This document shows, piece after piece, positions 21,750 to 31,204 of a stretch of DNA of 42,783 nucleotides (the stretch's first letter is position 1; the number at the start of each line of letters is the position of its first letter). The notes under the pieces are model-generated. The model did no database searches. It saw nothing but the letters and a program-made list of their open reading frames with translations, and was not told where the DNA came from. Source of the DNA: Chrysomallon squamiferum (Eukaryota > Mollusca > Gastropoda > Neomphalida > Peltospiridae). The position numbers and the translations under genes are program-made. The DNA lies in assembly GCA_012295275.1 (NCBI GenBank), contig CM022677.1, positions 2,905,007 through 2,947,789 on the forward strand, written 5' to 3'.

Positions 21750-21759
21750 TTATTACACT

Positions 21760-22785
21760 GTTCTCAGCAAGCTGATGTTTGTTACTGTACATTGGCAGGA
21801 CGTCTGCATGATAGATATTATTTCTGTCCAACCCATTCTTCTCCAGATTTTACATTAATCATACTGGTTGTTAATCCACACTAAGTATTGTTAAAATGTG
21901 AGTTTAGTTCTGTTTGTATTGTGTTCTTTCTCATTCAGTCTTAGCACATTTTCTTAATTTAATAGAATATAAACCAAAATCTATTTGTAAAATATTTTAT
22001 CTGCAGATTTTAAACCTAGGCTGTTTATTTAACAATCAAGCTAATTGATTTTGAGCAAACAATAAACAACAATACCAACAGCAACAAAATAATAAAATGC
22101 CAAGAATAAACAAAGCAATAATATAACAAAATTAATAAGTTAAGTTAAATAAAAATTAAAATGGGAAATAAAAAATGTCTATCTAGCAAATAATGTAGCA
22201 TTCTCTTCATTTTGTTCCTAGTCTGGGATAGGTAAAATATAGAGTTGTTAAGCCATGAAATCTAATATTAAGTTCAGTTGATAGGTTGAGAAAATTCTCT
22301 GATATACTCATTTGTATCTACCATTTTCCTAGTATAGTGGAAAAAAAAAAAAAAAAAAATTATGACTGAGAAAATGAATCTTCACATGTTAAAACTTGAA
22401 CTTACTGTAACTGTTATCAGACATTTACTGTTTGAAAAGTAAACATAAATAATGTAATTACAATATGTTTGTTTATGTTCTTTGGTCTGGTTACATGATC
22501 ATCCTATCATTACATACTAAGTAGATCGGATTGTAATGGTGTACAGTTTGTAATAGTCTGGATGATTTGAACTAATAGTAAAGCCCAGCACACTCTCCTG
22601 CAATGGAAACTTGTTGTAAATAATCTAAAAAGGAGCAGTGTTTCTCTCTCTCTCGGCAGGACAGTATCTCTTTCACGATGTGCTGATAACTGCAATGAGT
22701 CTTTATGTACATATACCCTCCCAGTTTATATTGCAGTATGTTTTTGTTTGTTATTTTAAATTATGTTTTCATTTTTATTTTTAAG
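21760..22785. other. intron-like stretch
   Basis: AT-rich, with a poly-A run near 22339-22358 and CAA/AAT-rich DNA near 22050-22150. No gene or structured repeat recognised. Confidence 0.5.
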
Positions 22786-22878
22786 AAAAAGCTGTCTTGT
22801 TCAGTTTCACATTCCAAACAGCCCACTCCAGCCAGAACCAGTTTACTTCCTTGTGTCAAGAAAATGTGGAATTTTTAA
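22786..22878 (+). CDS. unknown gene, candidate last exon E
   Basis: Acceptor ATTTTTAAG|AAAAAG, then a 30-codon frame (KKLSCSVSHSKQPTPARTSL..., ...CVKKMWNF) ending at TAA 22876-22878. It is in phase with exon D. It is basic and Ser/Pro-rich, with no domain seen. Confidence 0.4.
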   Translation, partial: KKLSCSVSHSKQPTPARTSLLPCVKKMWNF

Positions 22879-23250
22879 AATATGTTCTGAAGTTCTGTGT
22901 CAGCAAATCTATCAGCTGGTGAGTCAGTTAATCTATTAATTAATTAATCTATTTATTTGTTTTGTGTTGATGTATTTTCTTTTTGTTTTGTTTGTTATTG
23001 TGTATGCTATTTATTTGTTTATTTTGTGTTTGAATTTGATTGTGTTTAGATTGGTGGAGTAGCTGATTCTGAGTCTGGTAATGTTGTTGTTATGTAGTTC
23101 TTAGTAAAATGATTTTGAGTTTTGATGATGAAAGGTGTAACTAATGTTTATTTTATTTCTTTACTAGTTGCTGGTTGCAACATTCTGCCACTCCAGTGTA
23201 CATTTCTAATATGACTGTGACTGTTGTTTAAAACTAGATTTGTTTTAAAA

Positions 23251-23650
23251 CTAGATTGTAGTGAAAGGTGAGTTTTAAAACTAGATTGTAGTGAAAGGTG
23301 AGTTTTAAAACTAGATTGTAGTGAAAGGTGAGTTTTAAAACTAGATTGTAGTGAAAGGTGAGTTTTAAAACTAGATTGTAGTGAAAGGTGAGTTTTAAAA
23401 CTAGATTGTAGTGAAAGGTGAGTTTTAAAACTATTGTAGTGAAATAAAACTAGATTGTAGTGAAAGGTGAGTTTTAAAACTAGATTGTAGTGAAAGTGAG
23501 TTTTAAAAAGGTGAGTTTTAAAAAACTAGATTGTAGTGAAAGGTGATGTTGAGTTTTAAAACTAGATTAGTGAAAGAAAGGTGAGTTTTTTAGATTGTAG
23601 TGAAAGGTGAGTTTTAAAACTAGATTGTAGTGAAAGGTGAGTTTTAAAGG
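23251..23650 (+). repeat. 30-bp tandem array with splice-donor motif
   Basis: The unit CTAGATTGTAGTGAAAGGTG plus AGTTTTAAAA repeats with an exact 30-bp period at 23251, 23281, 23311, 23341, 23371 and 23401. About six degenerate or rearranged copies follow to 23650. Each intact unit contains AAAG|GTGAGT, a consensus 5' splice site. Confidence 0.95.
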
Positions 23651-23677
23651 GTTGAGCAGGGACTAGATTCTTCATGA

Positions 23678-23889
23678 GATGTTTATTACTGAGAGTGGAT
23701 TTTAACACACTAGTTTAGTGTGTGTAGTCTTTGTCTGTATTTTGATGTACTTTTTATTCTAACACGAGACTGTCAGGCAGTTTGATGTTTATTACTGAGA
23801 GTGGATTTTAACACAGTATTTTAGTGTGTGTAGTTTTTGTCTGTATTTTGTTGTATGTTTTATTCTAACATGAGACTGTCAGGCAGTGT
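23678..23889. repeat. 106-bp tandem duplication
   Basis: Two diverged copies start at 23678 and 23784, and a short third start is visible at 23890 (GATGTTTGG). Confidence 0.85.
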
Positions 23890-23998
23890 GATGTTTGGTA
23901 AAAGTTTTTACAAGATGTGATTATCTTCTGTATGGGATTATCTTCTGTATGGGATTATCTACAAGATGTGATTATCTTCTGTATGGGATTATCTTATG

Positions 23999-24029
23999 CA
24001 TGTGGCATCTGAAGTTGGCTGTCGAATGT
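23999..24029 (-). mobile_element. tiny LINE-derived fragment
   Basis: CATGTGGCATCTGAAGTTG...CTGTCGAATGT matches the ORF2 segment around 10818-10852 (coding TFDSQLNFRCH in the LINE), with a short deletion. It is probably a relic of the same LINE family, though very short. Confidence 0.4.
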
Positions 24030-24365
24030 GATTATATTAAAGTCTTTTTCCATAATCTGTGAAAACTGTAATTACTTTTCATTCATTTACTGAATGCTTG
24101 GTTTATGGAATTTAGTAAATTGGTATCTTACCTGTTGACCAAATTATATTAAAGAGATCAAGTATTATTACTAATTAACTTGTACCTTAACTTGTGTTCT
24201 GTTTATTTGTCTAGTGGATAGACAGACTTATTGAGTTATATAGATTGCTGTCAGTTTAGTTTATATTCCCTGTTTGTTGGCCATTAAGGCACCTTGTTAC
24301 CCTAGACTGAGCCTTAATAAAACATACAAGATGTTTAAAGGTGTGACAGCTTATTAACTGAGCTT

Positions 24366-24540
24366 ATTAACTTTTACAACTGAAACAATTAATTTATTAT
24401 CTTAGTCAGTTAACTAAATAACATGATTAACCTTATTAACTGAGTTAATTAACTTACAACTGAAACAATGAATTTATTATCTTTGTCAGTTAACTAAATA
24501 ACATGATTAATTTTTTTAACTGAGTTAATTAACTCGAGTA
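24366..24540. repeat. imperfect tandem duplication rich in TTAACT
   Basis: The block TTATTAACTGAG...CAACTGAAACAAT...GTCAGTTAACTAAATAACATGATTAA occurs twice, about 98 bp apart. Confidence 0.75.
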
Positions 24541-25190
24541 ACAAGAAAACTAATTAACTGAGATATTTATATTCCCATTAAGTGATTAACTAAGATAATT
24601 ATAAATCTGAATGGGTATTTGTTAACATAGGATTTAACTCAACAGCAGTCATAATTAAAATACTAACAGAAACCACAGATAGTTAATTAACAAGTTAATT
24701 CAGTGTTGAATGTCAAATTGCTCAGTGAGTGAAATGAGTGATTCACCGAGAAGATTGAAGTTTAAATATTAAGCCTTGGATTGTGGCATGATGCTGATAA
24801 GAGAGAGTAGAAACCATCTGACACATGGTCTGTTTTTACTGATCAGCAGGAAGGGCTATTTTATGTGAACCTTCTCATAAACTTCTCATTACTAAATCAG
24901 CTGTGGAACTCTGGGGTTTGGAAAATATGTTATCAGCTTTTACATGAGGAATTAACTTTATTTTTATTTTTATTGTTATTGTTATTATTACTATTATCGT
25001 TATCGTTATCGTTATTGTTATTGTTATTGTTATTGTTATTATTGTTATTTTTATTATTTGATTTTACATAGTTTCAGATTTTCTGAATGTTTTATTTTCA
25101 CAGTGAAGAAAAGAAGAAAACTGTAATAACCTCAGTTAGAGGGGTTTGTTTCTGATCGGGTGTATTGTTGCTGAATTTCGATATCACTGA
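24541..25190. other. stretch upstream of EGFR remnant, with (TTATTG)n
   Basis: Unique AT-rich DNA, then TTATTG/TTATCG hexanucleotide repeats at about 24957-25060. No upstream receptor exon (transmembrane or ectodomain) was recognised. Confidence 0.5.
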
Positions 25191-25277
25191 CACAAGAGAG
25201 CAAAGGTGAAGAGGAAGACTGAGGCAATCAGAGCTAAGATGTCTGGTCATGAAGAAACTGAGTTTCTTTCATCAGAC
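25191..25277 (+). pseudogene. EGFR-like juxtamembrane segment
   Basis: The frame reads HKRAKVKRKTEAIRAKMSGH and then EETEFLSS before TGA 25278-25280. The basic cluster after the membrane and the SG.E(E/D)(T/S)E.L pattern match the juxtamembrane segment of insect EGFR. Splice borders are not clear. Confidence 0.6.
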
Positions 25278-25754
25278 TGATCTGATGTTAAACACACACA
25301 CATATATACATCATAGATATTTTATTCACATTTCTGTGTGAGTAACTTTTTTTGTTTATATTATATATTTACCTAAACATACATCATATCACAACCAAAT
25401 GAGTTTTTATGTACAAAATTATATAAGTTTGTTAGCCAGTGGTTCTGAATCTGATACAAATGCTTGATGCAGGATGGTACAGACACACTACTTCATCTAC
25501 TGTTACTATCACAACTACTACTTACATTATTCCCTTCGGTATCATTACTGTTGCTATTACTGTTACTAGTACCATTACTATTATTACTACTAGTATTATT
25601 ATTGTTAGTAGTTTTACTTTCACTTTTATTATTATCATTTATTATCATTATTATTATTACTGTCATTAATATTGTTATTATTATTATCATTACTGTTATT
25701 GTTTTTGTTTGTGTTGTTGTTGTTGTTGTTATTACTATTGTTATTTTTAACCAG
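25278..25754. repeat. TTA/TAC/TCA trinucleotide-rich intron
   Basis: ACT/ATT/TGT triplet repeats fill about 25495-25745. The ancestral glycine-rich-loop exon should lie here and is not detectable. Confidence 0.75.
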
Positions 25755-26030
25755 GGATACTGGATACCAGAAGGAGAAAATGTCAAGATTCCAGTAGCTA
25801 TTAAAGAGTTACAGGCTGGGGCTCCTAACCAGATCAAGGAGCTGTTGGAGGAGACATAGGTGATGGTGTCAGTGAAGCATCCTTGCTGTGTCAGAATCCT
25901 CGCAGTGTGCATGACGGCACACATGATGTTGATCACTCAGCTGATGTCACTTGGCTGTGTTCTCGTGAGAAAAAACAAAGACCTCATTGGATCTAAAGTC
26001 CTCCTCAACTGATGTACTCAGATAGCCAGT
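25755..26030 (+). pseudogene. EGFR-like exon: beta3, alphaC, hinge
   Basis: Acceptor TTAACCAG|GGA; donor AGT|GTGAGT. The frame encodes GYWIPEGENVKIPVAIKELQ with the ATP-anchoring Lys. After the stop TAG 25857-25859 (where EGFRs have Tyr) it continues VMVSVKHPCCVRILAVCMTA, HMMLITQLM, GCVLVRKNKDLIGSKVLLN. A second stop TGA at 26010-26012 sits exactly where EGFRs have Trp (LLNW), and CTQIAS follows. Correct order and continued frame past both stops identify an ErbB kinase exon that has decayed. Confidence 0.92.
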
Positions 26031-26040
26031 GTGAGTGTTA

Positions 26041-26263
26041 TCAAATATACACACCCATACACCACAACACACACACAGACACACATACATATACACAAGA
26101 CAGACACACACATACACACAATACACACATATAACACACACAGATACACAATGCACACAAGCTCACAAGACACACACACAACACACAATACACTTATATA
26201 CACAACACAGAAAGACATGACACACACACTTAATCACACACATACACAGCACATATAAACTGT
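26041..26263. repeat. (CA)n-rich microsatellite in intron
   Basis: Imperfect ACACA/ATACA array between the hinge exon and the HRD exon. Confidence 0.9.
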
Positions 26264-26274
26264 GTTGTTTTCAG

Positions 26275-26325
26275 GGAATGATTTATTTAACGGAAAGGGG
26301 AGTCGTCCATAGAGATCTAGTGCTG
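26275..26325 (+). pseudogene. EGFR-like exon: HRD catalytic loop
   Basis: Acceptor GTTTTCAG|GGA, then GMIYLTERGVVHRDLVL. ErbB kinases read HRDLAARNVLV; here the four codons for AARN are missing, removing the Mg-coordinating Asn. The exon then dissolves into GT repeats with no donor. Confidence 0.88.
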
Positions 26326-26994
26326 TATGTGTGTGTGTATCTGTGTGTTGTGTATGTGTGTGTGTATCTGTGTGTTGTGTATGTGTGTGTGTTCTGTTTG
26401 TGTATGGGTGTATATTTGACAACACTGACACTAAAAATGTACTTGGTGAGCATTCTTTGTCAATAAGTATTTTAATAAAGTTCTGTTTTCACATTTTCTT
26501 GTTTGTTTTTGTTTTGTTTTTGTTTTTTCAATTGTTTGCGGTTGTTTATTTTTTGTTTTGTTTTTTAAATTGGTGTAATTTTCTAGATCCAATAGAAAGT
26601 AGTTTTTTGTTCTTCCTCTATTTAAAAAATATTTATTTTCCTTTCAAATGTTAATTCCGAATCTTTGTTAGTCAGCTTTACAAAACAATAAATAAATAAG
26701 TAAGTAAATGCATTTTCAAGATTTCAAATAATAGTACTTATAACAATTTTATGCAATAATAATAAAATAATAATATGAATAGTAGTAGTAGTAGTAGTAG
26801 TAGCAATAACAACAATACTAATAACAACAATAATAATTATAATAGTAAGAATACTAGTAATAATAATAGTAGTAGTAGTAGTAATAATAATATTAATAAT
26901 AACAGTAATAACAATAATAATAATAATAATAATCACTGAAATTGTGAATAAAATTTTGACATTATATTTATTTTATGTTTTTATCTTTGTACAG
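26326..26994. repeat. intron with (GT)n and (AAT/AGT)n
   Basis: GT-rich tract at 26329-26400, T-rich DNA at 26490-26640, then AAT/AGT triplets at 26755-26935. Confidence 0.8.
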
Positions 26995-27086
26995 TACAAA
27001 CTTTGAATCAGGTGAAGATCACAGATTTTGGATTAGCTAAACTTCTTAATTACAGTGAGGAAGAGTACTAAGCTGGTGGTGGAAAA
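26995..27086 (+). pseudogene. EGFR-like exon: DFG activation segment
   Basis: Acceptor TTTGTACAG and donor GGAAAA|GTGAGT. Encodes QTLNQVKITDFGLAKLLNYS then EEEY, stop TAA 27069-27071, and AGGGK. It matches the ErbB activation segment (VKITDFGLAKLL ... EY.A.GGK), with the metal-binding DFG intact and a stop just after the Tyr. Confidence 0.92.
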
Positions 27087-27354
27087 GTGAGTGGAACAGT
27101 AGTAATTCACATTTCTTACTTCTGTTTTCTTATTAATAGGGAACTTACAAACTGAAAATCTGAATAGTTGAAATTCAGTTTTCTTATTAATAGGTAACTT
27201 ACAAACTGAAACTTGGAACAGTCTTAATTCATTTTTTTTTTATTAACTGGGAACATTGACATGCTGAAATTTTAGAAAGATTAAATTTGAGATATTATGC
27301 TATAAACTGGAAAATGTATGAAAAACTAGATTTTATTCTTTTTCACTGTTTCAG
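27087..27354. repeat. intron with degenerate ~60-bp repeat
   Basis: The phrase TTTTCTTATTAATAGG(G/T)AACTTACAAACTGAAA occurs twice, with a third weaker version (27130-27260). Confidence 0.6.
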
Positions 27355-27418
27355 ATGCCAATCAAGTGGTTAGCTCTGGACAGAATATTCAAACACAAAA
27401 CTGATGTCTGGAGTTATG
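27355..27418 (+). pseudogene. EGFR-like exon: P+1 loop and DVWSYG
   Basis: Acceptor CACTGTTTCAG and donor GTTATG|GTATAA. Encodes MPIKWLALDRIFKHKTDVWS plus YG. Compared with insect EGFR it lacks about four residues between LAL and the KSDVW motif. Confidence 0.92.
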
Positions 27419-27701
27419 GTATAACCTTCTTTTTATCTTTTCTCTTTTTTTTTTTTTATAATTTTAATGCAGAAATACATTTGAACACACACACATACAC
27501 CAAACAGATACACAACACACACACAACACACACACAACAATAAAGTATGAAAATTAATATTACAGGTTCATTAATTAACTGAATCTTAATTTTTGTTGCT
27601 TTAATGTTTTCACTGATGCAGAATGTAAACAGATTTGAAACTGATGGATGTGACTAATTTTTTAAAATAATTTTTAATTTTTTGTTGTTGTTGTTGTTCA
27701 G
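27419..27701. other. intron
   Basis: T-rich, with a short (CA)n at 27485-27540 and (GTT)n just before the next acceptor. Confidence 0.6.
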
Positions 27702-27876
27702 GGTTACTGTGTGGGTGCTGTTTATGTTTGCTCAAACACGATCCGACAACATCCATGAAGTTCTCCATTTCCTGGAGAGCAGAGAGTGACTGCCACAGTC
27801 TCCAGTCTGCTCCATCTACGTCTACATCATCATCATCAAGTGTCAGTTCACTTGTAATAGACATCGTCATGTATTT
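27702..27876 (+). pseudogene. EGFR-like exon: C-lobe
   Basis: Acceptor TTGTTCAG. The frame from 27703 reads VTVWVLFMFAQTRSDNIHEV then LHFLESRE, stop TGA 27787-27789, then LPQSPVCSIYVYIIIIKCQ. This parallels the ErbB run VTVWELMTFG ... LE.GERLPQPP.C..DVY.I...CW. The conserved Glu of WEL is Val here. Joining to the previous exon gives a one-base frame mismatch. Confidence 0.8.
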
Positions 27877-27879
27877 GTG

Positions 27880-29465
27880 TGTGATTGTGTGTGTGTGAGA
27901 GTGTGTATTTGTGTGAATGTGTGTGTTTGTGTGAGAGTGTGTATATTTGTGTGAATGTGTGGATTTGTGTGAATGTGTGTGGATTTGTGTGTGTGTTTAT
28001 GTGTTTGTGTATTTCTGTGAGGTTATGTGTGAGAATATGTATATTTGTGTGTGTGAATTTGTGTCAGTGTGTGTGTGAGTGTGTATTTGTGTGAGTGTGT
28101 GAGAGTGTGTATTTGTGTGTGAGAGAGTGTGTATTTGTGTGAGAGAGTGTATTTGTGTGTGAGAGAGTGTGTATTTGTGTGTGAGAGAGTGTATTTGTGT
28201 GTGAGAGAGTGTGTATTTGTGTGTGAGAGAGTGTGTGTTTGTGTGTGAGAGTATGTGTATTTGTGTGAGAGAGTGTGTGTGTATTTGTGTGTGAGAGAGT
28301 GTGTGTTTGTGTGTGAGAGAGTGTGTGTTTGTGTGTGAGAGTATGTGTATTTGTGTGTGAGAGTGTGTGTTTTGTGTGTGTGAGAGTGTGTATTTGTGTG
28401 TGAGAGTGTGTGTTTTGTGTGTGAGAGTGTGTGTTTGTGTGTGAGAGTATGTGTATTTTGTGTGAGAGAGTGTGTGTTTGTGTGTGAGAGAGTGTGTATT
28501 TTTGTGTGTGAGAGTGTGTGTTTGTGTGTGAGAGTATGTGTATTTTTGTGTGTGAGAGTGTGTGTTTGTGTGTGAGAGAGTGTGTATATTTGTGTGTGAG
28601 AGAGTGTGTGTATTTTGTGTGTGAGAGAGTGTGTGTTTGTGTGTGAGAGTATGTGTTTTTGTGTGTGAGAGTATGTGTATTTGTGTGAGAGTGTGTGAGA
28701 GATGTGTATTTGTGTGAGAGAGAGTATGTGTATTTTGTGTGTGAGAGAGTGTGTGTTTTGTGTGAGAGAGTGTATTTGTGTGTGAGAGAGTGTGTGTATT
28801 TGTGTGTGAGAGTGTGTGTATTTGTGTGTGAGAGAATGTATTTGTGTGTGAGAGAGTGTTATTTGTGTGTGAGAGTGTGTATTTGTGTGTGAGAGAGTGT
28901 GTATTTGTGTGTGAGAGAGTGTGTATTTGTGTGTGAGAGAGTGTGTTTTGTGTGTGAGAGTGTGTGTATTTTGTGTGTGTGAGAGTGTGTATGTTTTGTG
29001 TGTGAGAGTATGTATTTGTGTGTGAGAGAGTGTGTGTTTGTGTGTGAGAGTATGTGTATTTTTGTGTGAGTATGAGAGTATGTGTATTTGTGTGTGAGAG
29101 TGTGTGTATTTTGTGTGAGAGTGTGTGTATTTGTGTGTGAGTGTATGTGTATTTTGTGTGTGTGAGAGTATGTGTATTTGTGTGTGAGAGAGTGTGTGTG
29201 TTTGTGTGTGAGAGTATGTATTTGTGTGAGAGAGTGTGTGTATTTGTGTGAGAGTGTATTTGTGTGTGAGAGAGTGTATTTGTGTGTGAGAGAGTGTGTA
29301 TTTGTGTGAGAGAGTGTGTGTATTTGTGTGTGAGAGAGTGTGTGTGTATTTGTGTGTGAGAGAGTGTGTGTATTTGTGTGTGTGAGAGTGTGAGAGTGTG
29401 TGTATTTGTGTGTGTGTGAGAGAGTGTGTGTGTATTTTTGTGTGTGAGAATGTGTGTATTTTTGC
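27880..29465. repeat. 1.6-kb TGTGTGAGAGAGTGTGTATT-type minisatellite
   Basis: Roughly 20-24 bp units with variable numbers of TG and AG and a TATTTG core. On the minus strand it gives a 541-codon open frame of His/Thr/Ser/Leu repeats (SLTHKYTLSHTQ-like), which has no other sign of coding. It replaces the region between the EGFR C-lobe and tail exons. Confidence 0.95.
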
Positions 29466-29475
29466 GTCTGCCCAG

Positions 29476-29600
29476 ACACACAAAAGACTGATTTGATTCG
29501 CAGTCTGAATGTGGCTGCTGATAGACCTGAGGCTGTTGTGGAAGCTGACGAAAGTTTACAACTTCTACTTGAATCTGGAGACGATAAAATAAAAGTATAA
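29476..29600 (+). pseudogene. EGFR-like exon: C-terminal tail
   Basis: Acceptor GTCTGCCCAG. It reads TQKTDLIRSLNVAADRPEAV then VEADESLQLLLESGDDKIKV and ends at TAA 29598-29600. DLIR.L followed by an acidic (V)ADEYL-like motif matches the tail of insect EGFR. The motif Tyr (phospho-docking) is Ser here. Confidence 0.75.
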
Positions 29601-29690
29601 TATAAAAAAAAAAGGGGTACATGTAGAGATCAAAATAAAAGTGTAATATAAAAAAATGGGGTACATGTAGAGATCAAAATAAAAGTAGCT
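29583..29690. repeat. ~50-bp tandem duplication
   Basis: AAAATAAAAGT(A/G)TAATATA plus GGGGTACATGTAGAGATC occurs twice, directly after the tail stop. Confidence 0.8.
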
Positions 29691-31023
29691 GATTTCAATT
29701 CAGGTTTAATGTGCAGTTTTATAGCTGATTCTAAATATGCTAATGCAACATGCTAATTTAAACATGCTGACTAGACTTCACAGTTTTATACAAGCAAATT
29801 TCAACTTTAAAATATAAATACGCCAATGGAAAATGCTAATGTGAATGTGCCAGTTAAAAGATGCTTATTTAAATAGGCTAATGTAAAAAATATTTTTATT
29901 CATTTAAATTCTGATGTATATATAATCTAGAAATGATGAGCTTAAAATAATTCGTAATTTGTAGAACATTCCGATCTTTGATTCATAGGGTGTAAAATAA
30001 AATCTACAGTGAACTCATGATATTTCAAATAACTGTTTGTCAGATATAGCTAGCTGCAAGTTTTTCAGATGGGAAACATTTTTAACATGATTAATCAGGC
30101 TGCATCACAGTTTCAGCATTCCAAACTGATTTAAACTATAATAATGTGCTACTGTCTATTGCTTCTTAATTATAAATGACTTACTTATTTAAAAGAAGAA
30201 GGGTTGTGTTTGGTACCTGTGGAGTTTTCCGCTTGTGTTTCATGATGAATTTAAGTTCTATAGGGCTAAATGAGAAAGAAACAATTATTTCAAAACAAAA
30301 CTCATGAAAACTTCCTTCAGTAAAAAAAACCATGTTCTGTTTTTGTTACCAGAAACTGGTGGCAGGAATATTTTCTTCTTTTTTTATTATTTTTATTATT
30401 TTATCTTTTTATTATTATTATTATTATTATTATTAATTAACCAGTTTTAAGTTTTAAAACTGTGATGAGCAATCATGTCTCTGCAATACACATGATCAGC
30501 AGTTCACAACAGTTTCATTAATAAAGAAACCTAAATTAACTTTTTACATTTTTACACACACCAAGAAAATTTGTTTCTGTCAATTTCTTACAGAAATCCT
30601 TGAAGAGGGTTTGCAGAAATGTATGGCTATAGAACTAGTGTTTGGTTTCACTTTTTTACTATTTGCATACACAATAGATGCATAATGATTATTCATATCT
30701 GTACAGATTTTTTTAAAGAAATTTTTAAAAGTGTTTTTCAGTTATCAAGTTAGAAACTAAACCATATAGAAATCTCTAAGACACATCATTTTGAATAATT
30801 TTAGATTGATGATAATATAAAGGACATTAATCCAGAAAACAATGTTATATAGGTAGAGAAATATTAGATTATATCTAAATCAAAATAAAATAAAAAAATT
30901 TACTACTTACAGTTTTCATCTAACTTAATGTAGTTTCATTTAGCTAAATGTAATGCTTTGTATACATATATAAATAAGATAATCTCAATCTTTTAAAATA
31001 AATTGTCATCATCAATCATTATG

Positions 31024-31069
<46 letters not shown>

Positions 31070-31200
31070 GGTACATGAATAATTATATTAATACTAAGCT
31101 GATAATATTTTTAATCTGCTAAATACAGAGCATGGTTTTATTTAGATCTGTGTATTTTCCTACATTTAATAAACTGAGTTACACTAAATGTTTGTCATCT
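29691..31200. other. AT-rich stretch, no gene
   Basis: Short ATGCTAAT-like words recur at 29735-29885. (TTA)n tracts lie at about 30412-30436 and 31023-31069. Nothing coding seen. Confidence 0.55.
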
Positions 31201-31204
31201 AGGC

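Larger units (their letters stand above)
18442..22878 (+). pseudogene. five-exon gene remnant of unknown function
   Basis: Five blocks with AG/GT borders can be joined in matching phase: 18442-18579, 18925-18972, 19339-19590, 20249-20343, and 22786-22878 (stop). Deduced pieces include KERLLSVLSVVGKSSPLTTL, NEMEELFTKVAPAIV, ADSCLIKLTAPGGHPV, KMTNSSDTLTSQSEQ and a C-terminus ending CVKKMWNF. Phase agreement across four junctions argues for real descent. The third block is damaged: its frame meets TGA at 19551-19553, while other frames carry protein-like stretches (ADEELNFGVLDIEADLIN; VRDSDKDKSLEVEQQ). This suggests paired frameshifts. No domain or family is recognised, and 5' exons may lie upstream. 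The alternative is that an exon border is misplaced and the gene is live. Confidence 0.4.
25191..29600 (+). pseudogene. EGFR-like: EGF-receptor-family tyrosine kinase pseudogene
   Basis: Seven ordered pieces match an invertebrate EGFR/ErbB cytoplasmic region: juxtamembrane, VWIPEGEN-type beta3 with VAIK, alphaC/hinge, HRD loop, DFG segment, MPIKWLAL P+1 loop with DVWSYG, C-lobe, and a tail ending like the ADEYL autophosphorylation region. Introns with AG/GT borders are retained, so this is a duplicated or decayed gene copy rather than a processed one. Lesions are stops at 25857, 26010, 27069 and 27787, a juxtamembrane stop at 25278, and loss of the four codons AARN after HRDL. There is also about 1 nt missing at the 27418/27702 junction, and no glycine-loop exon is visible between 25278 and 25754. 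Exons for most of the late C-lobe are replaced by a 1.6-kb minisatellite. No ectodomain is seen. An active EGFR presumably exists elsewhere in the genome. Confidence 0.9.

Noticed and set aside
27997-29622. 541-codon minus-strand open frame (His/Thr/Ser/Leu repeats), and the overlapping 486- and 206-codon frames
   Set aside because: It is a translation of the TG/AG minisatellite. Several frames are open at once and unit lengths vary without regard to codons.
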